Source: Aquicella siphonis (GTDB lineage Bacteria > Pseudomonadota > Gammaproteobacteria > DSM-16500). Taken from it: a DNA stretch of 64,000 bases. The translations under genes and the position numbers were made by a program. The stretch is from assembly GCF_902459485.1 (NCBI RefSeq), contig NZ_LR699120.1, positions 248,001-312,000 of the forward strand, read 5' to 3'. The notes beneath the pieces are model-generated. The model ran no database searches. It was not told the origin of the DNA and was given only the letters and a program-made list of their open reading frames with translations. Positions 36,214-45,072 of the stretch are shown here, in pieces (the stretch's first letter is position 1; every line of letters starts with the position of its first letter).

Positions 36214-38724
36214 TCAGGCAGTCAGTACGATGCCGCTTGCCTCCCCTGCTGCTGCACCCGAATTGGCGAATTCCTTGATTAGCTGCTGCTCAGGCAAGGG
36301 CTTGCTCAAAAAATAGCCTTGCGCCATATCGCATCCATGATCTGACAACCATTGCAACTGCTCAGACGATTCCACACCTTCCGCCACCACCTTGAGACCA
36401 AGATTGTGAGCCAGCGCGATCACCGCGGCAGCGATGGCATTGTCACTGTGATTGAAAGGTATACCGTGAATGAATTCTTTATCAATTTTAAGAATGCTGA
36501 CAGGAAGTTTGTTGAGATAACCAATGGAGGTATATCCTGTCCCAAAATCATCAATTGATATGGCAACATTCATATTCTGGATTTCCAGTAGCCTGGCCGC
36601 CGTCCCATCAATATTTTCCATGATGGCACTTTCGGTGATTTCAAGCTCCAGATATTTCGCATCCAATTTTGCTTCATCCAGCGCGCGCATAACCCGTTCA
36701 GCAAAGTCATGCTGGTGAAACTGTCTGGCTGACAGGTTCACAGCGACACGCACTGGTTCGAACCCAAGCATTTGCCATGAGCGGCAGGCACGGCATGCTT
36801 CATGCAAAACCCATTCGCCAATTTGCAGAACCAGTCCCGTTTCCTCGGCAAGCGGAATAAATCTGGAAGGACTGATGACGCCTAATTCAGGATGGTTCCA
36901 ACGTATCAAGGCTTCCACTCCCGCCATCGCGCCGGAAGACACATGATATTTTGGCTGGTAGTACAAGATAAATTCCTTGTTCTCCAGAGCCTTTCTTATT
37001 GCATATTCCATTTGTACTTTTTCATTTGCCAGCGAGGTCATGTCCCTGGTGAAATAGCTGTAGCCGTGACCGCCCGCATACTTGCATTCATACATTGCCA
37101 GGTCCGCATTACGCTGCAGAATTTCCAGTGAATCGCCATCATCCGGGAAAATGCTGATCCCCATGCTCGCTGACAAATAAAATTCATGATTCTCAACCGT
37201 GATAGGCTGTGAAAATACTTTTATTATATTTTCTGCGCAAGTATCCGTCATTTTGCGGCCAGTCACCGCTCTTAACAGTATGATGAATTCGTCTCCTCCA
37301 AGACGCGCCAGTAAATCGTCCTCTTTCAATACTGCCTTCATACGCTTAGCTACTTCATTCAAAACACGATCGCCCACTTGATGGCCAAAGGCATCATTAA
37401 TGTTTTTAAACCGGTCCAGATCAATAAACAACACCGCAAATTTTCCGTTTTCCTGCGCTGCTATACTGATTTCATGATCTAGGAGCTGGTTGAAGTAAAT
37501 CCGATTAGGCAGCGAAGTCAGGCTGTCATAATGAGCAAGGCGGGCGAGATGTTCCCTGTGAACCAGCAGCTCATTTTCCATGGATAAACGCTCATGAATT
37601 TCAGCCCTGAGTTTTTCATTGGCAAGCTGCAATTCCTGTGTTCGTTCCAGAACCCGGCATTCCAAAGCCTCCTGTGAAGCTTGAATCACACCCATCATCT
37701 TATTAATTTGCCTGGCGACAGAGGATAATTCGTCATTTCCAGACGCCCATACGCGTTTGTCAAAACGGTTATTTGCACTGATATCTGCGACACCGCGATC
37801 CAGGTTTTCCAGCCGCCTAATGACCAGGAGTCGGATGAATATCATCAGAATAAGTGAAGCCAATATCCCAAATGCCACAAAAATGGCAAGAAAATAATAT
37901 GTCGTTTTCTGCCCACTCATGTAAATACCGCGCGGGGCTGTCATGCGTATCAGCGCCAGAGGGCGGCCATTGAAATCACGCAGAATAACATACCCTTGTA
38001 AGGTTTTATCATCCGTGATTTTAATGAAATGATTATCCGCCAGGCCGGCAATTGCATTTTTGAGCATCACGGGATCAGCATAACCAGCATTCGTGTCTAC
38101 AGGCAGTAATTCCAGATCAAGCTGCGTCATTTTCCGCATGGTTTGCATCATCTTGTCAGACAAAAATCGTCCTGCTATCAATTTACCAATCGGTGTTGTA
38201 GTGATTTTACCGTCTGTCACATCGTTGACAGCAAGCATCATGATGCCCTCCGGCAGAGAAATATAACTGCTCAAAAGGGTATTTTTCGTATCATTATCAA
38301 GCAAAAAACTACCGGGATATAGATATTCTTCCAGACCTGCCGGATAGGGGATGAACCGCTCATTACGTGAGTCAATGGCCGCTCCCGCCAACAGCTTGCC
38401 GTGTTTATCCCAATAAGTCAGGAAATCGATGTCAGAAGCAATAAATGTGGCCAGATTGAAGTTGTTGCGAACAAACGCCGCGTTCTTCCCTTGCATAAAC
38501 GCATAAACTTCACCCCAATGTGACCAGTCAAAAGTAAAAGTCCGCAGGGAATTGTGTAATTGATCCAGAGACTGATCAATGCGCGCGAGATCACGATTTG
38601 CCTTTTCCTGTTCAAGCACTAAGTAGCTGTCAAGCATATACAGACGAGACCCGGCGTACGCCGCGATCAAAAACATCAACCATACCAAGGCAATACCCAG
38701 CAATACCTTATTATTCAATTTCAT
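36214..38724 (-). CDS. Membrane GGDEF-EAL protein with CHASE4-like periplasmic sensor
   Basis: Start 38724 is chosen because it begins directly before the first membrane helix (KVLLGIALVWLMFLIAAYA) and has GGAG 7 bases upstream, giving 836 aa. A longer frame to 38985 adds unlike sequence. Order: membrane helix (about 7-25), periplasmic CHASE4-like sensor (30-270; LRTFTFDWSHWGEVYAF), second helix (276-300), HAMP, GGDEF domain with intact RLGGDEF near 475 and a KxxD in place of the RxxD inhibitory site, then EAL domain with EALIRW near 600 and DDFGTGYTSI. Both halves keep their key motifs, so it may make and break cyclic-di-GMP; such proteins often act mainly as phosphodiesterases. Confidence 0.9.
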   Translation of the reverse strand: MKLNNKVLLGIALVWLMFLIAAYAGSRLYMLDSYLVLEQEKANRDLARIDQSLDQLHNSLRTFTFDWSHWGEVYAFMQGKNAAFVRNNFNLATFIASDIDFLTYWDKHGKLLAGAAIDSRNERFIPYPAGLEEYLYPGSFLLDNDTKNTLLSSYISLPEGIMMLAVNDVTDGKITTTPIGKLIAGRFLSDKMMQTMRKMTQLDLELLPVDTNAGYADPVMLKNAIAGLADNHFIKITDDKTLQGYVILRDFNGRPLALIRMTAPRGIYMSGQKTTYYFLAIFVAFGILASLILMIFIRLLVIRRLENLDRGVADISANNRFDKRVWASGNDELSSVARQINKMMGVIQASQEALECRVLERTQELQLANEKLRAEIHERLSMENELLVHREHLARLAHYDSLTSLPNRIYFNQLLDHEISIAAQENGKFAVLFIDLDRFKNINDAFGHQVGDRVLNEVAKRMKAVLKEDDLLARLGGDEFIILLRAVTGRKMTDTCAENIIKVFSQPITVENHEFYLSASMGISIFPDDGDSLEILQRNADLAMYECKYAGGHGYSYFTRDMTSLANEKVQMEYAIRKALENKEFILYYQPKYHVSSGAMAGVEALIRWNHPELGVISPSRFIPLAEETGLVLQIGEWVLHEACRACRSWQMLGFEPVRVAVNLSARQFHQHDFAERVMRALDEAKLDAKYLELEITESAIMENIDGTAARLLEIQNMNVAISIDDFGTGYTSIGYLNKLPVSILKIDKEFIHGIPFNHSDNAIAAAVIALAHNLGLKVVAEGVESSEQLQWLSDHGCDMAQGYFLSKPLPEQQLIKEFANSGAAAGEASGIVLTA

Positions 38725-39012
38725 TACATTCTCCGGAGTTATGTCCCGAGTCTCATCAAAGTATTCAATGACATGGTAACATGGTTTTATACCAAGACGC
38801 CTTTTCGGAGGCTTGTAATGCAAGGACTGTTCAATATATGCTATTTGACGAACCAGCCAAGACAATGAATGAATGTTAATCGCGCCCGCGGCAGCGATTC
38901 GTGGCCTTGCGAAGCCGGCTGCAAGACGCGGGTTTGCCAAGGCTGGAAAGGATTTTTGTCTTAAGGATTTCAAATCATCTCTCACACTTTTTACAGCTTA
39001 TGAGGACATGTC

Positions 39013-39897
39013 TTGAACAAACGAATGATAAAAATTATCCTTTCTTTCTGTGTTCTTGCCGCTTCCCTATTCGTTTTCATGGCTTGCAAAGGCAAGGGAG
39101 CTGTCAAAAATGAATTCGCTCCCTCGGAGGCACACACTCTCCTTGAACAAACCTTAAAAAACGCGCATGTACCGGAATATCAGTATCAGGTCATCACTAC
39201 CTCCCCTCATGACAAAACCAGTTTTACCGAGGGTTTTCTGATCGATGGCGGCTATCTTTATGAGAGTACCGGATTATATAAAAAATCCAAATTAAGAAAA
39301 ATAGAGATGATGACAGGGAAAGTCCTGCAGGAATACACGCTTCCGCCTCAATATTTCGCGGAGGGAATCGCGGTCATCGGCGACCTGGTGTATCAGCTTA
39401 CCTATAAGGAAAGAACCGGATTTGTTTATAATAAAAATACGTTTTCCATCCAGAACACCTTTCATTATCAGACGGACGGGTGGGGATTAACCAATGATGA
39501 TCAGCAACTTATCATGAGCAATGGTAGTTCTACCTTATTCTTCATTGATCCTAAATCCTTTAAGACAATGCGTACGCTTACCGTCGCTGCGCAAAATTAC
39601 AAAATCAGCTCCCTGAATGAACTTGAATATGTTAATGGCAGTATTTACGCCAATGTCTTGCCTACAGATATCATCATCATGATCTCGCCTCAGACAGGCC
39701 AAGTAACCGGCTGGATCAATATTAAACAGCTTTACACACACAGAAATTGCCCGCCTGTCGTATCAGACTGCATCGCAAATGGAATTGCGTATAATCAAAG
39801 CGATGATACACTGTTAGTGACCGGTAAAAACTGGCCATTCATCTACACTATCAAAATCGAAAAGAAAAACCCTGCAAACCAGTCTGTCACGCAGTAA
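39013..39897 (+). CDS. Glutaminyl-peptide cyclotransferase-like beta-propeller lipoprotein
   Basis: The protein matches the plant/bacterial type glutaminyl cyclase, which turns N-terminal glutamine into pyroglutamate. Marks are SFTEGFLIDGGYLYESTGLY, YFAEGIAVIGDLVYQLTYKE, DGWGLTNDDQQLIMSNGS, SSLNELEYVNGSIYANV and the late NGIAYNQSDDTLLVTGKNW. An N-terminal hydrophobic stretch ending FMAC is a lipobox-like site, so a membrane-anchored periplasmic lipoprotein is likely. The start is taken as TTG 39013 because GAGGA lies 6 bases upstream; the next in-frame ATG (39025) has no such site. No partner gene is apparent. Confidence 0.88.
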   Translation: MNKRMIKIILSFCVLAASLFVFMACKGKGAVKNEFAPSEAHTLLEQTLKNAHVPEYQYQVITTSPHDKTSFTEGFLIDGGYLYESTGLYKKSKLRKIEMMTGKVLQEYTLPPQYFAEGIAVIGDLVYQLTYKERTGFVYNKNTFSIQNTFHYQTDGWGLTNDDQQLIMSNGSSTLFFIDPKSFKTMRTLTVAAQNYKISSLNELEYVNGSIYANVLPTDIIIMISPQTGQVTGWINIKQLYTHRNCPPVVSDCIANGIAYNQSDDTLLVTGKNWPFIYTIKIEKKNPANQSVTQ

Positions 39898-39952
39898 AGT
39901 AACCACTCGGCTTTCAAACTTGTCCAGCACGACACTCTCCCGCCCTGTGTAG

Positions 39953-40720
39953 TCAAGTCGCTCTTGCCACCATGGTTGCAGCTGCCTGGTCCGTAGGCAT
40001 GATAATTACTTCGCTGATATTCACATGCGGAGGACGGCTCGCGCAATAGTACACCGTGTCAGCTATATCCTCCGCTGACAAGGCATCCATTCCTTCATAA
40101 ACCGCTGAAGCACGCTGGCTGTCTCCCTTGAAGCGGACGAGACTGAAGTTTGTTTCCACCGCGCCAGGATCAATCGTGGTGACACGAATTTTTTTGCCGA
40201 ACAAGTCCATGCGCAGACCTTGCGTCAAGGCGTTAACAGCAAATTTTGTAGCGCAATAGACAGCGCCTTTTGGATAGACCGTATGGCCGGCAATAGAACC
40301 AATATTAATAATATGCCCCGCATTTCTCTCGACCATGCCCTGCAATATTCCTCTCGTGACATACAACAGTCCTTTGACGTTAGTGTCGATCATGTCTTCC
40401 CAGTCTTGAATATCGCCTTCCTGAAGCGTATCCAGTCCCGCCGCCAGTCCGGCATTATTTAACAAAATATCCACCTGCCGCCACTCTGAAGGCAGGCCGG
40501 CTAAAGCCTTTTTCACCTCATCCGCGCAGCGGACATCCAGCTGGAAGGTATGGATCTCTGCATCAAATTGCGCACGCAACTCGGACGCCAGTTCATTTAG
40601 TACATCAAGCCGCCGCGCACAGAGTAAAAGCCCCGCCCCTTCTCTGGCAAACCGTCTGGCGCAGGCAGCGCCTATCCCGCTGGAAGCACCTGTAATAAAA
40701 ACTACTTTGTCTTTCATCAT
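39953..40720 (-). CDS. Short-chain dehydrogenase/reductase, YdfG-like
   Basis: A classical SDR of 255 aa: nucleotide-binding FITGASSGIGAACARRFA at the N-terminus, the NNAGLA motif, catalytic Ser in NIGSIAGH and the YCATK Tyr-Lys pair. An Arg pair in CARRLD after strand 2 favours NADP(H). The pattern best resembles YdfG (3-hydroxy acid or L-allo-threonine dehydrogenase), but SDR substrates cannot be fixed from sequence. The ATG at 40720 has GGAGAG 6 bases upstream, so the longer frame starting at 40777 is not used. It converges on the glutaminyl cyclase gene and is not near enough to the PKS genes to count as a tailoring enzyme. Confidence 0.87.
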   Translation of the reverse strand: MMKDKVVFITGASSGIGAACARRFAREGAGLLLCARRLDVLNELASELRAQFDAEIHTFQLDVRCADEVKKALAGLPSEWRQVDILLNNAGLAAGLDTLQEGDIQDWEDMIDTNVKGLLYVTRGILQGMVERNAGHIINIGSIAGHTVYPKGAVYCATKFAVNALTQGLRMDLFGKKIRVTTIDPGAVETNFSLVRFKGDSQRASAVYEGMDALSAEDIADTVYYCASRPPHVNISEVIIMPTDQAAATMVARAT

Positions 40721-40950
40721 GCGCATCTCTCCAATTGTTATTGGACTGACATCAAAGCCCTGTCGCTCTTCTACCATATCATCCGGCCAATATTCAATTC
40801 TGTTAAATTATTATTGCAGCGAATCCTGCTAATCTTGCCTGTCCTGTCTTGCGTACAGCCTCGAGCATCACCGTCTTGTCTGCTCATTGACAACAGCGCG
40901 AGGCAATCAAATAATATATTGCCTACATTAAACTTGAATAGGAGAAAAGT

Positions 40951-41049
40951 ATGGCCAAATCAAAAGAAAGCAAGAAAGAAGAGAAAAAAAAGCCCACTAA
41001 GACGCTGAAGGAAAAACGTGCCGCTAAAAAGGAAAAACGAGGCAAATAA
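40951..41049 (+). CDS. 32-residue lysine-rich small protein
   Basis: A short frame starts ATG GCC AAA and ends TAA, with AGGAGA 5 bases before the ATG, one of the best ribosome binding sites in the window. About half of the 32 residues are Lys or Arg, mixed with Glu and Ala (MAKSKESKKEEKKKP start). Similar tiny Lys-rich proteins are annotated as hypothetical in other gammaproteobacteria; their role is unknown. Binding to nucleic acid is only a guess from charge. It stands alone between an SDR gene and srkA, both on the other strand. Confidence 0.65.
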   Translation: MAKSKESKKEEKKKPTKTLKEKRAAKKEKRGK

Positions 41050-41080
41050 CTCATATCAGACCACCGGATAACGCATTTAT

Positions 41081-42103
41081 TTATTGTTCAGGATGACGCA
41101 TCTTATCCAGTGAGAGATCCAGCAAGGCATTTTGCTCATTGAGGTTTTGCAAGAAATCCTGCCAGTACCTCGGTGTGTTAAACCAAGGGAAATTGAGAGG
41201 AAACGCTGGGTCTTCCCAGCGTTTTGCAAGCCACCCCACGTAATGAATCATCCGCAGAGTCCGCAGCGGTTCAATCAGGTGAAGTTCACGCGGATTATAG
41301 TCATAAAACTCACAATACCCGTCAAGAATCCTGTCCAGTTGTACTTCAACCTGTTCCGCGCTGCCCGACAACAGCATCCAGATATCCTGTATCGCAGGAC
41401 CCGTCAGACAGTCATCCAGATCAACGATATGCGGGCCTTTGTCATTCCATAGCACATTTCCCGCATGGCAGTCACCATGCAGACGCAAAGTTGAAAAACA
41501 TCCGGCTTCATCAAAACACTGTGCCGTCTTGGCCAGCAATTGATCCAGCACAAGACAAAAATTATGTCTGAGCTCGAAAGGAATAAACTGATTATCCACC
41601 AGAAACCGGTAGGGAGCATGGCCATAAGTCTCCACATTCAACTCCATGCGGTGCTGAAACGGCCGGCAAGCGCCTACCGCATGCAAACGCCCGATGAAGC
41701 GTCCCATCCATTCCAGATGCTCGAGATTATCCAGCTCCAATGAGCGCCCCGATTGCCTTGGAAACAGGGCAAAACGAAAACCCTGGTACCGATGCAGCGT
41801 CTCTCCAGTTCCGCACTCCAAAGGAGCCACCACGGGAATATCGCATGCCGCCAATTCGATAGCGAATTGATGCTCTTCTATGATTGCAGCATCACTCCAG
41901 CGAAAAGGCCGATAAAATTTGACAATAAGAGGCGCACGATCTTCGATGCCGACCTGGTAAACACGGTTTTCATAACTGTTTAATGCGAATAAACTGCCTG
42001 AACAGCGATAATCCAGGCTTTCGATCGCGTCCATGATCAAACTGGGATCCAGGTTGGTATAAGGTGTATTGGTATTATTCAAAATTAGGATACAGCACAT
42101 CAT
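41081..42103 (-). CDS. srkA: Stress response Ser/Thr protein kinase SrkA (YihE/RdoA)
   Basis: The protein is co-linear with E. coli SrkA along its whole length: LNSYENRVYQVG, VKFYRPFRWSDAAIIEEHQFA, the catalytic loop LRLHGDCHAGNVLW, metal-binding VDLDDC, and the late RMIHYVGWLAKRWEDPAFP and NFPWF blocks. In E. coli this eukaryote-like kinase protects against Cpx-linked stress and cell death. The usual partner dsbA does not follow. The N-terminus (MMCCILILNNTN) may be a few residues too long; the first conserved residues begin about 17 residues in. Confidence 0.93.
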   Translation of the reverse strand: MMCCILILNNTNTPYTNLDPSLIMDAIESLDYRCSGSLFALNSYENRVYQVGIEDRAPLIVKFYRPFRWSDAAIIEEHQFAIELAACDIPVVAPLECGTGETLHRYQGFRFALFPRQSGRSLELDNLEHLEWMGRFIGRLHAVGACRPFQHRMELNVETYGHAPYRFLVDNQFIPFELRHNFCLVLDQLLAKTAQCFDEAGCFSTLRLHGDCHAGNVLWNDKGPHIVDLDDCLTGPAIQDIWMLLSGSAEQVEVQLDRILDGYCEFYDYNPRELHLIEPLRTLRMIHYVGWLAKRWEDPAFPLNFPWFNTPRYWQDFLQNLNEQNALLDLSLDKMRHPEQ

Positions 42104-42202
42104 GCTAAGCGGCCCGCCAAGACATGGCAGGCCTGCTTACAAGTTTCAGGTAGCTGATGCGTCACGCACCAGCGACTGTGTCAATCGCAGAAACTGTCGG
42201 GA

Positions 42203-42415
42203 TTATTCAACGACAGTAACATTCTCTGCTTGTGGACCTTTTTGTCCTTGAGCAACAGTAAATTCTACCCGTTGTCCTTCGCTTAAGGAACGGTAGCCAT
42301 CACTATTGATAGCACGAAAATGCACAAACACGTCCGGGCCATTTTCACGTTGAATAAAACCAAAACCTTTATCATTGTTGAACCACTTAACGGTTCCTCT
42401 TTCACGAGCTGACAT
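42203..42415 (-). CDS. Cold-shock domain protein (CspA family)
   Basis: A 70-aa single cold-shock domain: [15 protein letters not shown] (RNP1) and DVFVHFRAI (RNP2), which bind single-stranded RNA or DNA and melt RNA structure. AAAGG lies 8 bases before the start. The roughly 150-base upstream region to the divergent gene is AT-rich and could hold a regulated leader. Whether it is cold-induced cannot be told. Confidence 0.95.
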   Translation of the reverse strand: MSARERGTVKWFNNDKGFGFIQRENGPDVFVHFRAINSDGYRSLSEGQRVEFTVAQGQKGPQAENVTVVE

Positions 42416-42504
42416 ATAAATTAACCTTTAGTTTAAATTGATGTAATACCTCAAAAACCATCCCTTTTTAATTTCATGATGAATTAAATCAGAATACGCT
42501 ATGA

Positions 42505-42556
42505 GATATGATGTAATTTAACACAAAGTTTAAGCTTAGTCTGTAAATATCATATC
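42505..42556. repeat. 8-base inverted repeat between the csp gene and the GIY-YIG gene
   Basis: GATATGAT at 42505-42512 is matched by ATCATATC at 42549-42556. The pair lies in the divergent promoter region, just before the plus-strand gene's start. It could be a protein-binding site or an RNA hairpin in a leader. Its length makes chance occurrence possible. Confidence 0.35.
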
Positions 42557-42566
42557 AGGGGACACA

Positions 42567-42905
42567 ATGGATCAGTCAGGTTGCTATGTATATATTTTGC
42601 TCTGTGAAAATGGAGCTTATTATACCGGCTACACAACCAACCTCGCGCGGCGGCTGAAAGAACATGCCGCCGGTACGCTTAAATGCAAATTTACTCGTAG
42701 TTTCAAACCCTTACGCATTGTTCAATGCTGGCGAATCGCTGCGGGCAAATCTGGCGCCATGCAGGTTGAACGCCATATCAAGACGCTGAGCCGGCAGGAA
42801 AAACAAAATTTGATCGCATTTCCAGAAATGCTTACACATCAGTTTCCATGCTGCCATCCGGCAGAACTGATGTCGGGCGGCAAAGCACCATCCAGCCTGT
42901 TTTAA
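42567..42905 (+). CDS. GIY-YIG domain protein, UPF0213/YhbQ-like
   Basis: The 112-aa protein is one GIY-YIG nuclease-fold domain: CYVYILLCENGAYYTGYT for the two signature strands, RRLKEH with the conserved Arg, and the metal-binding Glu in QVERHIKTL. Stand-alone members such as YhbQ cut DNA weakly or are of unknown function. The last 25 residues are unrelated to the family. The ATG follows a CAGGGG stretch 7 bases upstream. Confidence 0.87.
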   Translation: MDQSGCYVYILLCENGAYYTGYTTNLARRLKEHAAGTLKCKFTRSFKPLRIVQCWRIAAGKSGAMQVERHIKTLSRQEKQNLIAFPEMLTHQFPCCHPAELMSGGKAPSSLF

Positions 42906-42972
42906 TTGTTTCGCGCATTCTCCATCAGATATGGTTTAATATGGCTAAACCGAACTGAAATGGACTTCCCAT

Positions 42973-43755
42973 ATGTCTTCTCCACGACTGACCTTCATTG
43001 ACATCCTGACCGAGGACTTTACCAACCCTGAAGTCATGACCCTCTGCCGCCAATCCAGCCAGGCGAAAATCCGAAGCCGTATTGTTTCACGCGTATTCGA
43101 TGAGTTTCCATCACTCGTGACACCAGAAGAATTGGATACCTTGTCTGACCAGTTTCAACAAATATTCTCTGAAATCAGGACTGTTCGCCTATCTGACAAT
43201 GGAATTCATCTGGACAGCCAGGATGACAAAACCAGACTGCGACTCTGGGAAAGCGCGATCGCGGACAAGGCGCGCAGGGAACTACTGGATGACCAGGGAA
43301 AAATCAAGAAAGAAATCGTGGTCTTGCTGGACTGGGAAAAATATCTGGATCAAATAGACAATTGCAGCCTGATTTGCGCATTTGTTGGCGCGGTAAATCA
43401 TTTTGCCATACTCAGGTTTGCCGATCAGATCGAAAAGCAAAAGGAAAAATTTACCGCTGCCTGCGATTACGTCAACTCTAACTATCGCGGATGGATACAA
43501 GATGTCATGAAGAAAGCTGCCTGCCCGATTGATCCGCCTTCCTCGCGAGCATCCGAACCAGATATGATCCGAAAAATATTGGCTTTTCCACTTGAGCACA
43601 AAGAATTAACTGCCGCCATGGGCTTGACCGGACTTTTGATAGCCGGGCTTGCCATCACCGGAACCTTGTTATTCAAAAGCGTATCAGGGAAAAACGGCTC
43701 TAATGCATCCCCGCCTGACTCCCCGTCGCCGCATGATGCACGCCGGTATACCTGA
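42973..43755 (+). CDS. Unrecognised protein with one C-terminal membrane segment
   Basis: The 260-aa product matches no family I know. The first 210 residues are soluble, charged and mostly helical. One clear membrane helix lies near the C-terminus (about 215-237; AAMGLTGLLIAGLAITGTLL), followed by KSVSGK and a short Ser/Pro-rich tail. There is no N-terminal signal, so the protein would be tail-anchored. In host-associated gammaproteobacteria this layout occurs among secreted effectors that insert into host membranes, but it also fits an inner-membrane protein. Confidence 0.72.
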   Translation: MSSPRLTFIDILTEDFTNPEVMTLCRQSSQAKIRSRIVSRVFDEFPSLVTPEELDTLSDQFQQIFSEIRTVRLSDNGIHLDSQDDKTRLRLWESAIADKARRELLDDQGKIKKEIVVLLDWEKYLDQIDNCSLICAFVGAVNHFAILRFADQIEKQKEKFTAACDYVNSNYRGWIQDVMKKAACPIDPPSSRASEPDMIRKILAFPLEHKELTAAMGLTGLLIAGLAITGTLLFKSVSGKNGSNASPPDSPSPHDARRYT

Positions 43756-43810
43756 ACAGGGTGGATACCGCATGCGGTTTTTCCCGGGACTCGTCTCAAG
43801 ACTCGATATT

Positions 43811-43872
43811 GCTTCGCTATGCGAGGCGGCGGCCGCACTGGAAACAGACAATTCTTCGCGGTGTAGCGAAGC
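43811..43872. repeat. REP-like inverted repeat cluster after the tail-anchored protein gene
   Basis: Between convergent genes, GCTTCGCTA at 43811-43819 is matched exactly by TAGCGAAGC at 43864-43872. Each arm can also fold locally: 43811-43827 as GCTTCGC-TAT-GCGAGGC, and 43854-43871 as CTTCGC-GGTGTA-GCGAAG. No T-run follows on either strand, so a standard terminator is unlikely. GC-rich paired hairpins in intergenic DNA resemble REP or BIME elements. Confidence 0.45.
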
Positions 43873-43889
43873 GAGACTTAAGATGAGTT

Positions 43890-44981
43890 TCAGCGCCCGG
43901 CAGCAAGGCGGTCCAGAATAACTGTGCCAAGGGTTTCCGCCTTGCCGTCACGCTTGTTAGTCAGGACAACGACTCCAAATTTGTCTTTTTGATCAAAACC
44001 GATAAATGTATTAAATCCCTGATTCATTCCATTCTTCGTAATATAAACTTTACCGGAGCGGGTAACACGCTGCCAGCCCAGTCCCATGTCAAAGCGGGAA
44101 TTGACCTTATAAAACGGGCTGACGGCAAGCTGTAATGCTAAGAACAAGTTCTTTGAAACAGGCGCGCCGGGGACGCCCAAATATGCCTTCATAAATTTCA
44201 ATAAATCAGAAGAAGAAGAGCGCAGCGCACCGCCACCCAGGAGATTTAACGGCACATAATGAGGCGCAGGCATCCCATTGGCACGGTATCCCCGGGCCTG
44301 GCGCGGGAATCCTGTATCAGGCACATTAATCAGGGTATGGGACATTTCTAACGGCTGTGTAATCGTTTTTCTCAGCAGGTCTTGATAGCTCGCGTGCGCT
44401 GCATTCTCAAGCGCCTTGCCCAACAAACCAAATCCGATATTGGAATACTGATAATGTGATCCGACGGGGCGGCTGGGACGCCATGTTTTCAAAGCGTAAA
44501 TCAGGGTATCATCCCTTCCCTTGCTGATACCCAGCCCTTCCACATCTCGCGGAAAGCCTGAAGAATGCGTCGCGAGCTCCCGCAGCGTAACATGATCAAT
44601 CGGAAGGTTTTTCGTTGTGGATAAACCAGGCAGATATCTCACGACAGGATCATCCAGATGTACACTTCCGGTTTGCACTTCCATCGCGAGTAAAGTGGCG
44701 GTAAATACCTTGGTAATCGAAGCCAGTTCGAACAAGGTGTTTTCTGTCACCAGGGTGTTCCGTGTTTCATTTGCGAGTCCGTAATTATGCAAATAATCTC
44801 GTCCCTGGTAATAAACCGCTATCGCCATTCCCGGAATATCATGTTTGCGCTGGTGTGAAACTGCCATTCTGTCAATCATTTGACTCACAGCAAGCGGCTC
44901 CATGTAAGGCTGCACAGCTGCAGCGGTTGTATTCAAGACCATCAGGAAAAACAACAGGGAGATAATCAATGATTGGCGCAT
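43890..44981 (-). CDS. Class C beta-lactamase-family serine hydrolase, secreted
   Basis: An N-terminal signal peptide (RQSLIISLLFFLMVLNTTAAA) is followed by an AmpC-like serine hydrolase domain. The SxxK motif is SITK in FELASITKVFTATLLA, the YxN motif is YSN in YQYSNIGFGLLG, and the third motif is KNG where AmpC enzymes have KTG. VHLDDPVVRYLPGL also matches class C enzymes. It could be a beta-lactamase or a penicillin-binding esterase/peptidase of the same fold; the KNG change leaves this open. ATG 44981 is preferred over the in-frame TTG at 44999. No ampR regulator is adjacent. Confidence 0.87.
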   Translation of the reverse strand: MRQSLIISLLFFLMVLNTTAAAVQPYMEPLAVSQMIDRMAVSHQRKHDIPGMAIAVYYQGRDYLHNYGLANETRNTLVTENTLFELASITKVFTATLLAMEVQTGSVHLDDPVVRYLPGLSTTKNLPIDHVTLRELATHSSGFPRDVEGLGISKGRDDTLIYALKTWRPSRPVGSHYQYSNIGFGLLGKALENAAHASYQDLLRKTITQPLEMSHTLINVPDTGFPRQARGYRANGMPAPHYVPLNLLGGGALRSSSSDLLKFMKAYLGVPGAPVSKNLFLALQLAVSPFYKVNSRFDMGLGWQRVTRSGKVYITKNGMNQGFNTFIGFDQKDKFGVVVLTNKRDGKAETLGTVILDRLAAGR

Positions 44982-45072
44982 GATATATGTCCGGATCAAA
45001 TAAAAAGTCGCGACATCATATCAAAAATAACCTCTGAATACGATAAACCCGGCAGGAAACCCTGCAGCTTGA

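Noticed and set aside
38725-38985. 87-residue N-terminal extension of the GGDEF-EAL protein
   Set aside because: The first membrane helix begins right after the ATG at 38724, which has a GGAG site; the extension reads as translated intergenic DNA.
39953-40720. SDR enzyme as a PKS tailoring enzyme
   Set aside because: The gene is 18 kb away among housekeeping genes and matches the YdfG group.
43649-43921. Plus-strand frame overlapping the end of the tail-anchored protein gene
   Set aside because: It overlaps a better gene in another frame and runs through the hairpin cluster.
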